A stretch of 44,550 nt of DNA from the NCBI GenBank assembly GCA_002692855.1, contig NZMJ01000036.1, positions 40,058 to 84,607 on the forward strand, read 5' to 3'. Numbering within the stretch: the stretch's first letter is position 1; each line of letters starts with the position of its first letter. The DNA is from Maricaulis sp. GTDB taxonomy: Bacteria > Pseudomonadota > Alphaproteobacteria > Caulobacterales > Maricaulaceae. Made by a program: the position numbers and the translations under genes. The notes beneath the pieces are model-generated. The model was not told where the DNA came from, did not search any database, and saw only the letters and a program-made list of their open reading frames with translations. Below, piece by piece: positions 1 to 7,143 of this stretch.

Positions 1-554
1 GTCAGGGCCGACAGGTTTCCGTCATCGGGCTTCAACCGGAAAATGCCGATTCCGCCATTGCCGAACAACGGCTTGACGATGATGTCGCGGTGCTCGGCCC
101 GGAACGCCCGGATCGCCTCGATGTCGCGGCTGATCAGCGTCGGCGGAATGAGGTCCGGATATTTCAGCGGCAGCAGCTTTTCAGGGCTCGACCGGACCCA
201 TTCCGGGTCATTGAGCACGAGCGTGCGGCCCTTCAATTCCTCGAGCACATGCGCCGCAGTGATATAGGCCATGTCGAAGGGCGGATCCTGACGCATCAGA
301 ACGACGTCGACATCCGCAGCCAGGTCGATTTCGCGGCGCGCCCCGAAGTCGGCATGCGCGCCCTTCTCGCGCTTGACCGTGACAGGCCGGGCGCGGGCCG
401 TGATGCGCCCCTCGCGCCAGGACAGGTGCTGGACCTGGTACTCGAACAGCGTGGCGCCGCGCGCCTGCGCGGCCTCCATCAGGGCAAAGGTCGTATCGCC
501 ATCGATATTGACGGTTTCAAGCGGGTCCATCTGGACCGCGATGCGCATTCCCAT
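1..554 (-). CDS. gshB: Glutathione synthetase, C-terminus outside window
   Basis: ATP-dependent ligase joining gamma-glutamylcysteine and glycine, the second step of glutathione synthesis, in the cytosol. Translating the minus strand from 554 gives an open frame of 184 codons to the window edge, with no stop. It begins MGMRIAVQMDPLETVNIDGD, the typical GshB N-terminus (lid and pre-ATP-grasp region), and carries VLMRQDPPFDMAYITAAHVLE, LVLNDPEWVRSSPEKLLPLK and the ATP-grasp motif KPLFGNGGIGIF near residues 162-173. GAGGGA lies six bases before the ATG at 554; ATG 548 is an alternative start. The gene is the last visible member of the minus-strand run rsmI-yraN-BON-gshB, 27 nt after the BON gene. 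About 130 C-terminal residues should lie beyond the edge. Confidence 0.95.
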   Translation of the reverse strand, partial: MGMRIAVQMDPLETVNIDGDTTFALMEAAQARGATLFEYQVQHLSWREGRITARARPVTVKREKGAHADFGARREIDLAADVDVVLMRQDPPFDMAYITAAHVLEELKGRTLVLNDPEWVRSSPEKLLPLKYPDLIPPTLISRDIEAIRAFRAEHRDIIVKPLFGNGGIGIFRLKPDDGNLSAL

Positions 555-581
555 TTCCGATCCCTCGTCTCGGATTCGGTC

Positions 582-1274
582 TCAATCATCTATGGGACGC
601 ACCGGTGCGTCACGCACTTCTTGCGGCGCGGCCATGTCGGGCGATGCGCCCAGCAATTCCGCTTCGGCATCAGAGCGGACAGGCGCCGCCTCGCCATCGC
701 ACACCGCAGCCTGCCGGGCACCGCGCGCGATGGGCTCGCTCGTTTCGCCGACCACCCGGACATAGGAGATGACATCGCTGACGCCTTCGACCAAGGCGGC
801 ATGGCCTGCGGCCCGCTGCAATTCTCCGCGTGTACGGGCAACCCCGAGCAGATAGACGCGGCCCGCTTCAACCTCGACATTGTAGTTCACGCTGCGCACC
901 GACCGGTCCTGCAACAGGCGGGACCGGACCTGCTGCGAGATCCAGTAATCACGGCTGCGGTCGCGGAACGTGTCCGGGCTCGTGACCTCGATCTCGTTTT
1001 CGACCGAGCGGATCGCGAGCGCTGACCAGGCCAGGCATTCTGCCGTCCGCCGGTCGGTTTCGCGCGGCACGCTGCCGGTCAGAAGCGCGATGCCTTCAGT
1101 GACTTCCACGTCGACATTGTCGAGGGCATAGCCTTCCGAACGCATCATCGCGGACTTGATCGAAATCGAGGCATTGGTGTCGTCGAGACCGCGCCCGACC
1201 GAGCGTTCGGGCTGGAAGGCGGCACATCCCGCCAGGGTGACGGCGAGACACAGGGCAGCAAGACGCGAGAGCAT
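582..1274 (-). CDS. BON-domain lipoprotein (OsmY/DolP type)
   Basis: 230-residue predicted lipoprotein. The signal sequence MLSRLAALCLAVTLAGC ends in a lipobox with the modified Cys near residue 17. Two BON repeats follow: about residues 40-110 (SISIKSAMMRS... to VENEIEV) and 115-185 (VRSRLLQDRSV... to VISYVRVV). The C-terminal 45 residues are polar and look disordered. BON domains bind phospholipid, and double-BON lipoproteins such as DolP act at the outer membrane. I infer an envelope role but not a specific one. AAGGA lies nine bases before ATG 1274, so I prefer that start over an in-frame upstream ATG at 1301, which would bury the signal peptide. It sits between yraN and gshB on the same strand. 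Confidence 0.88.
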   Translation of the reverse strand: MLSRLAALCLAVTLAGCAAFQPERSVGRGLDDTNASISIKSAMMRSEGYALDNVDVEVTEGIALLTGSVPRETDRRTAECLAWSALAIRSVENEIEVTSPDTFRDRSRDYWISQQVRSRLLQDRSVRSVNYNVEVEAGRVYLLGVARTRGELQRAAGHAALVEGVSDVISYVRVVGETSEPIARGARQAAVCDGEAAPVRSDAEAELLGASPDMAAPQEVRDAPVRPIDD

Positions 1275-1367
1275 GGGGAGATGTCCTTCAATCGTCGACA
1301 ATCAGGTCCGGCGACACTGCGCACGCGACGGATTCCAACTGGTTAACACAACGCCGCCAAGACCCGT

Positions 1368-1754
1368 TCAGCTGAGCGTCAGGGCATCGCGCCCTTCCGG
1401 TCGCCATGCCCCGCGCAAATGTTCCGGCCAGCGGCCCGGTGTCAGGATGATCAGATCAAATCGCGGCTGAAGTTCGGCAAGCCGGCGGTGACGCGCACGA
1501 TAGGCCGCAGCCGCGCGCACGAGCCTTTGTTGCTGCCGGGGTCCGACCGCAACCAGGGCGGCGTCTGCGCGGGCACGCTGCTTGACCTCGACAAAGGCGA
1601 GCACTGGCCCCCGGCGCGCGACGAGATCGAGCTCACCCAGCGGCGACCGGTAGCGCCGGTTCAAGATCGTGTAGCCCTTCGCCATCAGCCACAGCGCCGC
1701 TACGGTCTCGGCCCGCCGCCCGCGAGCTTCGGCGCGGCGGCGGTCCCGCGTCAT
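1368..1754 (-). CDS. yraN: YraN family (UPF0102) nuclease-fold protein
   Basis: 128-residue member of the YraN/UPF0102 family, which has a Holliday-junction-resolvase-like PD-(D/E)xK fold. The family pattern is visible: GRRAETVAALWLMAKGYTIL, then GELDLVARRG and FVEVKQR carrying the expected acidic-Lys cluster, then an Arg-rich helix. ATG 1754 overlaps the rsmI stop as ATGA, so the two are probably translationally coupled; a longer in-frame start at 1805 would run far into rsmI. The rsmI-yraN pair is conserved in many proteobacteria. Its cellular role is poorly defined. I infer nucleic-acid processing from the fold only. Confidence 0.9.
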   Translation of the reverse strand: MTRDRRRAEARGRRAETVAALWLMAKGYTILNRRYRSPLGELDLVARRGPVLAFVEVKQRARADAALVAVGPRQQQRLVRAAAAYRARHRRLAELQPRFDLIILTPGRWPEHLRGAWRPEGRDALTLS

Positions 1755-2674
1755 CCCCGGTCCTTCAGCGCCAGCGCGCGGGCATAAACCTCGCGCTTGT
1801 TCCACCCTGACAGGGTGGCAATCTCCATCGAGGCCTGCTTGACCCCTGCGGCGGCGACCCGGTCGGCCAGCGCCGCATCGACCTTCTGCGTGTCCCAGGT
1901 TTCGCCCCCGGCATCCGGGGGGCCAATGACCACGACGATCTCGCCCTTGGGCGGACCGGCCTCGGCATAATGGTCGGCGAGATCACGCAAGGTGCCGCGC
2001 CGCGCTTCCTCGAACTTCTTGGTCAGTTCACGCGTGACGGCAGCCGGTCGATCGCCCAGCACATCTGCCATGTCCGCCAGCGAAGCAACGAGGCGCGGTG
2101 CGGTTTCAAACACGATCAGCGTCCCGGGTATGGCTTTGAGGACTTCGAGACGCTTGATCCGGGCACCGGACTTGTTTGGCAGAAATCCCCCGAAGAAAAA
2201 GGAATCGCTCGGCAGGCCGGCGAGCGACAGCGCGGCTAGGACCGAGGATGCGCCGGGCAGGACGTGAACCGGCAAACCGGCCTCGATCACGGCGCGCGCC
2301 AGCTTGAATCCCGGATCGGACACCAGGGGCGTTCCGGCGTCGGAAATCAGGGCAATCCGCTCCCCGGAGCGCAGGCGTTCGATCACCACGCCCGACTGCT
2401 TGTCCTCGTTATGATCGTGAAAACTCCAGCAGGTCACGGAAATGCCATAGGCATTCAGCAGTTTTGCGGCGACGCGCGTGTCCTCGGCCAGGACAAGATC
2501 GGCCCCTGCCAGGGTGTCGAGAGCACGCAAGGTGATGTCGCGAAGATTGCCGATCGGCGTCGCGACGAGGTGCAGGCCCGGTTCCGGCGGTTGCCCCGGT
2601 GGAAGCGGGCGGCTAGCTTCAGCGAACCGGTGATCGGGCCGGTTTTCGGGCGTATTGTCAGGTGGATTGCTCAT
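1751..2674 (-). CDS. rsmI: 16S rRNA (cytidine-1402-2'-O)-methyltransferase
   Basis: SAM-dependent methyltransferase that 2'-O-methylates C1402 in the decoding centre of 16S rRNA. The 307-residue protein has the tetrapyrrole-methylase fold: LHLVATPIGNLRDITLRAL near residue 35, LVLAEDTRVAAKLL, ALISDAGTPLVSDPG and LPGASSVLAAL. The C-terminus (ASMEIATLSGWNKREVYARAL) is the HTH-like RsmI tail. The first 30 residues are Pro-rich and less conserved. Its ATG at 2674-2672 overlaps by two bases the ATG (2673-2675) of the divergent LpoA-like gene. A plausible AAGGA lies about 13 bases upstream, rather far, so an internal start cannot be excluded. Confidence 0.95.
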   Translation of the reverse strand: MSNPPDNTPENRPDHRFAEASRPLPPGQPPEPGLHLVATPIGNLRDITLRALDTLAGADLVLAEDTRVAAKLLNAYGISVTCWSFHDHNEDKQSGVVIERLRSGERIALISDAGTPLVSDPGFKLARAVIEAGLPVHVLPGASSVLAALSLAGLPSDSFFFGGFLPNKSGARIKRLEVLKAIPGTLIVFETAPRLVASLADMADVLGDRPAAVTRELTKKFEEARRGTLRDLADHYAEAGPPKGEIVVVIGPPDAGGETWDTQKVDAALADRVAAAGVKQASMEIATLSGWNKREVYARALALKDRG

Positions 2675-4010
2675 GGTATCGCGAACATCCTTGCGCGTGT
2701 CGCGCCTCCTTCCAAGGGGTCTTCTTCTTTCGGCGCTGACCGCACTGGTCGCCGCCTGCGCGACGCCGGCTCCGCCGCCTGTCTATAACCCGCCGCCGGT
2801 CTATACCCCGCCACCGGTCGAAGAGCCGGTCGAGCGGCCCGAACCTGAACCGGAAACCCCGCAGCGCCCCAGCCATACCGGCCTGACGCCGGCCCATCTG
2901 GAAGGCCGCGAACTGACCCGCGCCGCCCTGCTCCTGCCTTTCTCGTCGGACAATGAAGGCGCGCGCAGCGAGGCCCTCCGCCTGCTCAATGCCGCCCAAC
3001 TGGCGCTGTTTCAGGGCGGCGACGACACCATCGTCCTGATCCCCAAGGATACCGGCGGCACGGAATCCGGCGCACGCTCCGCGGCGCGCGCGGCCATCAC
3101 CGATGGCGCCGACATCATTCTGGGTCCGCTCTTCGGAACCGCTGCCGTCGCCGCAGGCGAAGTCGCCCGCGAATACAACATCCCGGTCATCGCCTTCTCG
3201 ACCGATGCCGAAGCGGCCGGAAACGGCGTCTACCTGCTCAGCTTCCCGCCCGACATCGAAGTCGCGCGCCTGGTCGAATATGTCTCGCGCCAGGGCGCGT
3301 CGCGCTTTGCCTATCTCGGCCCGTCCGGCCGGTATGGCGAAGCGGTCTCGACCGCGCTGCGGGACGCGGCCCGGTTGAACGGCGCTGACGTAGTGGGCGA
3401 AGAACACTATTCCGGCGGGGTCGAGGCCATGACCTCGGCTGCCGGGCGGCTGGCCCGCATGGGCCGGACGAATCTGGGAGCCATGGAAGCCTATCAGCGC
3501 CAGGCCCGGGGCGGCTGGACGCCGTCCGCCAACGCCCCCTTCCAGGCCGTGATCCTGCCTGAAGGCGGCATTCGCCTGCGCACACTTGCGCCGCTGCTTC
3601 CCTATCACGATGTCGATCCGCTGGTGGTGAAATTCCTCGGCACGGGCCTGTGGAATGACCCCGAGACGGTGCGCGAGCCTGCCCTTCGCGGCGGCTGGTT
3701 TGCCGGCCCCGATCCCGAGGCCCGCGCGCGGTTCAACTCGGCCTATGCCGACGCGTGGGGCGACCAGCCCTCCCGCATTGCCAGCCATGCCTATGACGCG
3801 GTCCTGCTGACCCTCTTCCTGGCCCGCGATCCTGACGGGATCACCCGCGAGAACATCGAGAATCCGGACGGCTTCTATGGCGCGGACGGCCTGTTTCGCT
3901 TCAATGCCAGCGGCAATGTCGAGCGGGGCCTCGCCATCTTCGAGGTCCAGCCCTCCGGCATCGCGACCATCGATCCGGCACCGCGTGAATTCGAACTGAC
4001 AGGATCATAG
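2673..4010 (+). CDS. LpoA/LppC-like penicillin-binding protein activator lipoprotein
   Basis: 445-residue predicted outer-membrane lipoprotein. The signal peptide ends in ALVAAC, and a Pro-rich linker follows with the repeated unit PPPVYNPPPVYTPPP and a PEPEPE run up to about residue 55, long enough to span toward peptidoglycan. The rest is a type-I periplasmic-binding fold: RAALLLPFS, DIILGPLFGTAAVAAGEVA, IPVIAFSTDAEAAG and AYLGPSGRYGEAV. In gamma-proteobacteria LpoA activates PBP1a; the alphaproteobacterial homologs keep only the binding-protein half, as here. AGGTGGA stands before ATG 2673; an in-frame TTG at 2655 lacks that site. It is head to head with rsmI, a conserved pairing. Confidence 0.85.
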   Translation: MVSRTSLRVSRLLPRGLLLSALTALVAACATPAPPPVYNPPPVYTPPPVEEPVERPEPEPETPQRPSHTGLTPAHLEGRELTRAALLLPFSSDNEGARSEALRLLNAAQLALFQGGDDTIVLIPKDTGGTESGARSAARAAITDGADIILGPLFGTAAVAAGEVAREYNIPVIAFSTDAEAAGNGVYLLSFPPDIEVARLVEYVSRQGASRFAYLGPSGRYGEAVSTALRDAARLNGADVVGEEHYSGGVEAMTSAAGRLARMGRTNLGAMEAYQRQARGGWTPSANAPFQAVILPEGGIRLRTLAPLLPYHDVDPLVVKFLGTGLWNDPETVREPALRGGWFAGPDPEARARFNSAYADAWGDQPSRIASHAYDAVLLTLFLARDPDGITRENIENPDGFYGADGLFRFNASGNVERGLAIFEVQPSGIATIDPAPREFELTGS

Positions 4011-4015
4011 GCCAG

Positions 4016-4366
4016 ATGAACGACTTTCCGCCGCCAAAGCTTGGCCTGCGCACATTCGACAAGCGGTACGAGTTCGACGTCTACCCCCAGCCCGATACGC
4101 CGCCTGCCATCGCGGGCGTCTATGCGCTTCTGGTACGGCAGGTCGAGTCCGGACGCGGCCTGGTGAACGTGCTCTGTATCGGCGAGGCCAAGGACGTCTC
4201 GACAGTTGCCGCCGGGCATCCGGTCCTGCCCTGCCTGGTCGAGAATGGCTTCAATGCCGTGGCGGTCTGGCCGGAAACCGATGCAGAAAGCCGCGCCGAA
4301 CTGGTCGCGGCGCTGCTTCAGGCGCGCAATACGTGGCCGTCCTGCCAGCCGGGCGAGCCGGACTAG
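4016..4366 (+). CDS. Small GIY-YIG-like protein of unknown function
   Basis: 116 residues, beginning five bases after the LpoA-like stop, so probably co-transcribed. I do not recognise a named family. Visible pattern: AGVYALL near residue 36, then after an 18-residue spacer CIGEAKDV near residue 61, resembling the paired GVY...YIG strands of a GIY-YIG nuclease. The region SRAELVAALLQARNTWPSC near the C-terminus is placed like the helix that carries the metal-binding Glu. The Arg normally found in the helix after YIG is not obvious, so catalysis is doubtful. No signal peptide or membrane segment. The stop is one base from the convergent hemW stop. Confidence 0.7.
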   Translation: MNDFPPPKLGLRTFDKRYEFDVYPQPDTPPAIAGVYALLVRQVESGRGLVNVLCIGEAKDVSTVAAGHPVLPCLVENGFNAVAVWPETDAESRAELVAALLQARNTWPSCQPGEPD

Positions 4367-4367
4367 C

Positions 4368-5522
4368 CTAGCCGGGTTCAGCCAGCTCGCCGCCGATCCG
4401 GTCCGCCAGCAATCTGCCCTGCGGGGTCAGGGCGACGTGACGGGGCGTTACGTTGATCCACCTGTCCTGCGCCAGAGAGGCGATCCGGGCGCTGTTGAGG
4501 GCCAGGCCGGTAGCGTCCTCCAGGGCCGCGCGGTCGATCCCTTCCGAGATCCGCAATCCCATCAGTACGCGCTCGGCAAATTCCTCGGGCGCCGTCAGCC
4601 TCACCTCGGCCTCGCTGCCGCGCCCGGTCTCGCGGACGGCTGAAACATACGCCCCCGGCTTTGCGCGGGCCTCGGCCGCCAACCGCCCCCCGTCCAGCGC
4701 GCAGCCAAGCCGCGAATGCGCGCCCGGACCGATGCCGATCCAGTCACCGCCCGTCCAGTAGAGCGAGTTGTGAACCGACCGGTCCTGACGTGTCCGGGCA
4801 TGGTTCGAAATCTCGTAGGCTGTGAAGCCCGCCGCGGCGAGGGTCTGGTCTGTCAGTTCCTGGAAGTCCGCCGCCGCATCGCCGTCAGGCAGCTCCAGGC
4901 GGCCCGTCTCGGCCTGCCGGGCGAACGCGGTGCCCGGCTCCAGGGTGAGCTGGTAGGCCGACACATGCCCGGTCCCCAGCGCGATCGCCTCGGTCAGCTC
5001 CATTTCCCAGTCGGCGAGGGATTGGCCCTCGCGGGTATGGATCAGGTCCACCGAAACGCGCGGCACAACCTTCTGCGCGACCCTGACCGCTTCGGCGGCC
5101 TTGGCAGCGTCATGGTCCCGGCCCAGCCGTTTCAGGGCATCATCGCGCAGGCTCTGCACACCCACCGACATGCGGTTGATTCCGGCGCGGGCCAGGTCCG
5201 GCAAGGCATCGGCTTCCGCCGGATTGGCCTCAAGCCCGATCTCCGCCCCGCTCTTCAATCCGAACACGCGGTGGGCCGCGTCAATCACCCGCTCGACATC
5301 CGGCGCCGACATCAGGGAGGGCGTGCCACCCCCGAAATGGATCGATGTGAGAGGCCGTGCGCCGGCCAGTTCCGCCCAGCCCGACAAGTCCGCGATCAGC
5401 GCATCGGTCAGATCGGTGTCATAGGCGCGCGCCCGGTAGACGTTGAAATCGCAATAGGGGCAGATCCGCCGGCAATAGGGCCAGTGGATATAAAGACCAA
5501 GCGGGGCGCGTGTGGCGGACAT
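4368..5522 (-). CDS. hemW: Radical SAM heme chaperone HemW
   Basis: 384-residue radical SAM protein of the HemN/HemW family. The cluster motif is Cys17-x3-Cys21-x2-Cys24 in YCRRICPYCDF. The residue two after Cys24 is Phe, not Cys, which points to the heme chaperone HemW rather than coproporphyrinogen dehydrogenase HemN. IHFGGGTPSLM (near residue 60), the GVQSLRDDALKRLGRDHD stretch and HVSAYQLTLEPGTAF are typical of the family, and the HemN C-terminal domain follows. HemW usually follows rph and rdgB; here it is separated from rdgB by a lipoprotein gene and a repeat cluster. Confidence 0.93.
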   Translation of the reverse strand: MSATRAPLGLYIHWPYCRRICPYCDFNVYRARAYDTDLTDALIADLSGWAELAGARPLTSIHFGGGTPSLMSAPDVERVIDAAHRVFGLKSGAEIGLEANPAEADALPDLARAGINRMSVGVQSLRDDALKRLGRDHDAAKAAEAVRVAQKVVPRVSVDLIHTREGQSLADWEMELTEAIALGTGHVSAYQLTLEPGTAFARQAETGRLELPDGDAAADFQELTDQTLAAAGFTAYEISNHARTRQDRSVHNSLYWTGGDWIGIGPGAHSRLGCALDGGRLAAEARAKPGAYVSAVRETGRGSEAEVRLTAPEEFAERVLMGLRISEGIDRAALEDATGLALNSARIASLAQDRWINVTPRHVALTPQGRLLADRIGGELAEPG

Positions 5523-5541
5523 GGGCGGGGTGTATCACCTT

Positions 5542-5660
5542 CCGTCATTCCCGCGCAGGCGGGAATCCAGAAGTGTAGTGCAGTCAGCGTGCCGTCATCC
5601 CGATGAAATCGGGATCCAGCTTGTCTGTCCTTCTGGACCCCGGCTTTCGCCGGAATGACG
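5542..5660. repeat. Cluster of three REP-like palindromes
   Basis: Three related short palindromes: 5542-5570 (GTCATTCCCGCGCAGGCGGG core), 5592-5619 (GTCATCCCGATGAAATCGGG core) and, inverted, 5633-5660 (CCCCGGCTTTCGCCGGAATG core). The second and third face each other around a 13-base spacer, so this part can form a larger hairpin. The type is widespread in proteobacterial genomes and gives spurious translations such as VIPAKAG and WIPACAGM. It fills the hemW/lipoprotein gap. Confidence 0.85.
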
Positions 5661-5727
5661 AAGAACAAATTTATACCCCAGATTCATCCGGGGCCTACCG
5701 TCACTGCGAACCAGCCACCAACGGCAG

Positions 5728-5748
5728 GTCCCGGCACGAGGCCGGGAC
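5728..5748. terminator. GC-rich hairpin after the orphan lipoprotein gene
   Basis: GTCCCGGC (5728-5735) pairs perfectly with GCCGGGAC (5741-5748) around a five-base loop, four bases beyond the stop of the minus-strand lipoprotein gene. There is no T-tract on either side, so it may be an mRNA-end stabiliser or a repeat half instead of an intrinsic terminator. Confidence 0.35.
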
Positions 5749-5751
5749 GGG

Positions 5752-6243
5752 TCACTCGGTCGGTTCAACGGGAAACTCAAGGGGAATTTCTCCGGTTGTG
5801 ATCGCGAACAATGGGGGCATTCCCTGACGGTTGTCGATCTGACCGCAGATCGGATCCTCACCAACATCTGCGACCGGCAACCAGACTTCGTAACGGTTCG
5901 AACCCTCCCCCATGCCATCAATTGGACGCAGGAGTTCGAGGAAGACAAGGTTAGGGTCCGGCCACTCATCGGAACGCTCTGTCCCGCAGACCCTGAATTC
6001 GAAATATGAATTTGAGACCTGTAGCCTTTCCTCGACTTCACCAATATCAGCATCCGTTGTGAAGGCGATCCGGTAAATTTCGATCACTTCATCGGGGTTG
6101 TAGTCTGTCCCTTCGAACAACTCATCGCGCATCACCTGTACCGGACCCGACACCGAGACCTCACTCACTTCCACATGCTCCGTGCAAGCGCCGAGGATCC
6201 AGGCTGTCGCCCAGCAAACCAGAACTGGCCGTAACACCGTCAC
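5752..6243 (-). CDS. Orphan lipoprotein of unknown function
   Basis: 163 residues with a lipoprotein signal MTVLRPVLVCWATAWILGAC; the lipobox LGAC puts the lipidated Cys at residue 20. The mature part is acidic and shows no domain I recognise. Two further Cys, in FRVCGTERSD and EDPICGQIDN, could form a disulphide. The last codon region overlaps the rdgB end: its ATG at 6243 lies over the rdgB stop (6240-6242), so it may be translated from the rdgB transcript. Its base composition is visibly less GC-rich than its neighbours, and it is flanked by REP-like repeats, which suggests later acquisition. Real but functionally unassigned. Confidence 0.65.
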   Translation of the reverse strand: MTVLRPVLVCWATAWILGACTEHVEVSEVSVSGPVQVMRDELFEGTDYNPDEVIEIYRIAFTTDADIGEVEERLQVSNSYFEFRVCGTERSDEWPDPNLVFLELLRPIDGMGEGSNRYEVWLPVADVGEDPICGQIDNRQGMPPLFAITTGEIPLEFPVEPTE

Positions 6244-6833
6244 CCCCCGAACACCTCCCTGATCATCGCGTCCAGCGCCCGCCCCCGATGGCTGAGCGCC
6301 TGCTTCTCCTCAAGCGTCATCTCCGCGAACGTCCGGTCATACCCGTCAGGGACAAAGACCGGGTCATAGCCGAACCCGGCCTCCCCGCGGGGTGGCCAGA
6401 CAATCCGCCCCTCCACCCGGCCTTCCCAGAACCGCGTCGGCTTGCCCGGCTCGGCGAGCGCCAGGACGCAGACGAAGGCCGCATCCGCCGGCCCGCCGGC
6501 CTGCAAAATCTCCTCATGAACCCGTTTCATGGCCGAAAGGAAATCTTTCTCCGGCCCGGCCCAGCGCGCCGAATGGATTCCGGGTGCCCCGTCCAGCGCA
6601 GCGACCGAAAGCCCGGAATCGTCAGCCAGGGCTGGCCTCCCCGAGGCGTTCGCTGCGGCTTCCGCCTTGAGGGCGGCATTGGCGGCAAACGAATCCCCTG
6701 TTTCGTCCGGTTCGGGCAATCCGGCATCTGCAGCAGACGTCACCGAAATTCCGTGCCGCGCCAGCCGCGCCGCTATCTCTTTGATTTTACCGGCATTGTG
6801 GGTCGCGACGAGCCAATCCGAATTTCGCGTCAC
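6240..6833 (-). CDS. rdgB: XTP/dITP diphosphatase (non-canonical purine NTPase)
   Basis: House-cleaning pyrophosphatase of the Ham1/RdgB family, converting dITP/XTP to the monophosphate. The signature WLVATHNAGKIKEIAARL opens the protein. ALADDSGLSVAALDGAPGIH and SARWAG are the substrate pocket, and FGYDPVFVPDGYDRTFAEM with ALSHRGRAL closes it. I favour the GTG at 6833 because GGAGAA stands seven bases ahead; ATG 6848 (five residues longer) is the alternative with a weak, distant AAAGG. A still longer frame to 7010 is upstream AT-rich regulatory DNA, not protein. rdgB normally lies between rph and hemW. Confidence 0.92.
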   Translation of the reverse strand: MTRNSDWLVATHNAGKIKEIAARLARHGISVTSAADAGLPEPDETGDSFAANAALKAEAAANASGRPALADDSGLSVAALDGAPGIHSARWAGPEKDFLSAMKRVHEEILQAGGPADAAFVCVLALAEPGKPTRFWEGRVEGRIVWPPRGEAGFGYDPVFVPDGYDRTFAEMTLEEKQALSHRGRALDAMIREVFGG

Positions 6834-6851
6834 AGGGGAATTCTCCATTTT

Positions 6852-6932
6852 TTCATATCGCCTTTCGAAAAATTCATATCGAAAAACGATATTTTTCGCT
6901 TGCGCGTCCTGATTTTCATGTTTATCGATAAA
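6852..6932. promoter_or_regulatory. Probable promoter with TATCG operator array ahead of the DUF2975 cassette
   Basis: AT-rich island in a GC-rich region. TTCATATCG occurs twice, at 6852-6860 and 6873-6881, exactly 21 bases apart (two helical turns). The second copy is half of the inverted repeat ATATCG-AAAAA-CGATAT (6876-6892). A perfect palindrome TTTATCGATAAA lies at 6921-6932. TTGCGC (6900-6905) and TATCGA (6923-6928), 17 bases apart, make a reasonable sigma-70-type promoter whose -10 lies inside that palindrome. I infer autoregulation by the HTH protein at 7789-8022. The same DNA is the rdgB upstream region. Confidence 0.5.
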
Positions 6933-7009
6933 TCCACGGACGGCGACAACGATCGTCCGGGCAACAAACACAAACGGTTTGGTCGAACACTGGTTAAAGG
7001 AGAAAAACA

Positions 7010-7135
7010 ATGGTCAGGTCCAAAAACAACGACAACACGTCGGTCCGTCAGGCGGGCATGGTGATGATCAATCTGGTCCTCGTCCTGTCAGTCGGGGCTG
7101 CGATGGTCGCAGCGATTGCTCCGGCGATTGCGTGA
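7010..7135 (+). CDS. 41-residue membrane peptide
   Basis: ATG 7010 is preceded by a near-ideal AAAGGAGAAAAACA ribosome-binding site. The frame gives MVRSKNNDNTSVRQAG, a charged N-terminus, followed by one hydrophobic helix of about 25 residues, rich in Val, Leu and Ala, that runs to the C-terminus, and a TGA at 7133-7135. No cleavage site is evident; a single-pass membrane peptide is the simplest reading. It is the first gene after the operator-rich promoter and precedes the DUF2975 gene by 89 bases on the same strand. Function unknown. It could be a regulatory or toxic membrane peptide, or a leader peptide for the operon. Confidence 0.6.
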   Translation: MVRSKNNDNTSVRQAGMVMINLVLVLSVGAAMVAAIAPAIA

Positions 7136-7143
7136 CCGCTGAA

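Noticed and set aside
90..1025. 311-codon plus-strand frame at the window start
   Set aside because: It runs opposite gshB and the BON lipoprotein gene, both with family motifs and ribosome-binding sites.
5408..5668. 86-codon minus-strand frame containing VIPAKAG and WIPACAGM
   Set aside because: These are the well-known spurious translations of the proteobacterial palindromic repeat; the rest overlaps hemW.
6834..7010. N-terminal extension of rdgB
   Set aside because: Runs through the AT-rich operator/promoter region; the conserved RdgB N-terminus starts after it, and a Shine-Dalgarno precedes the internal start.
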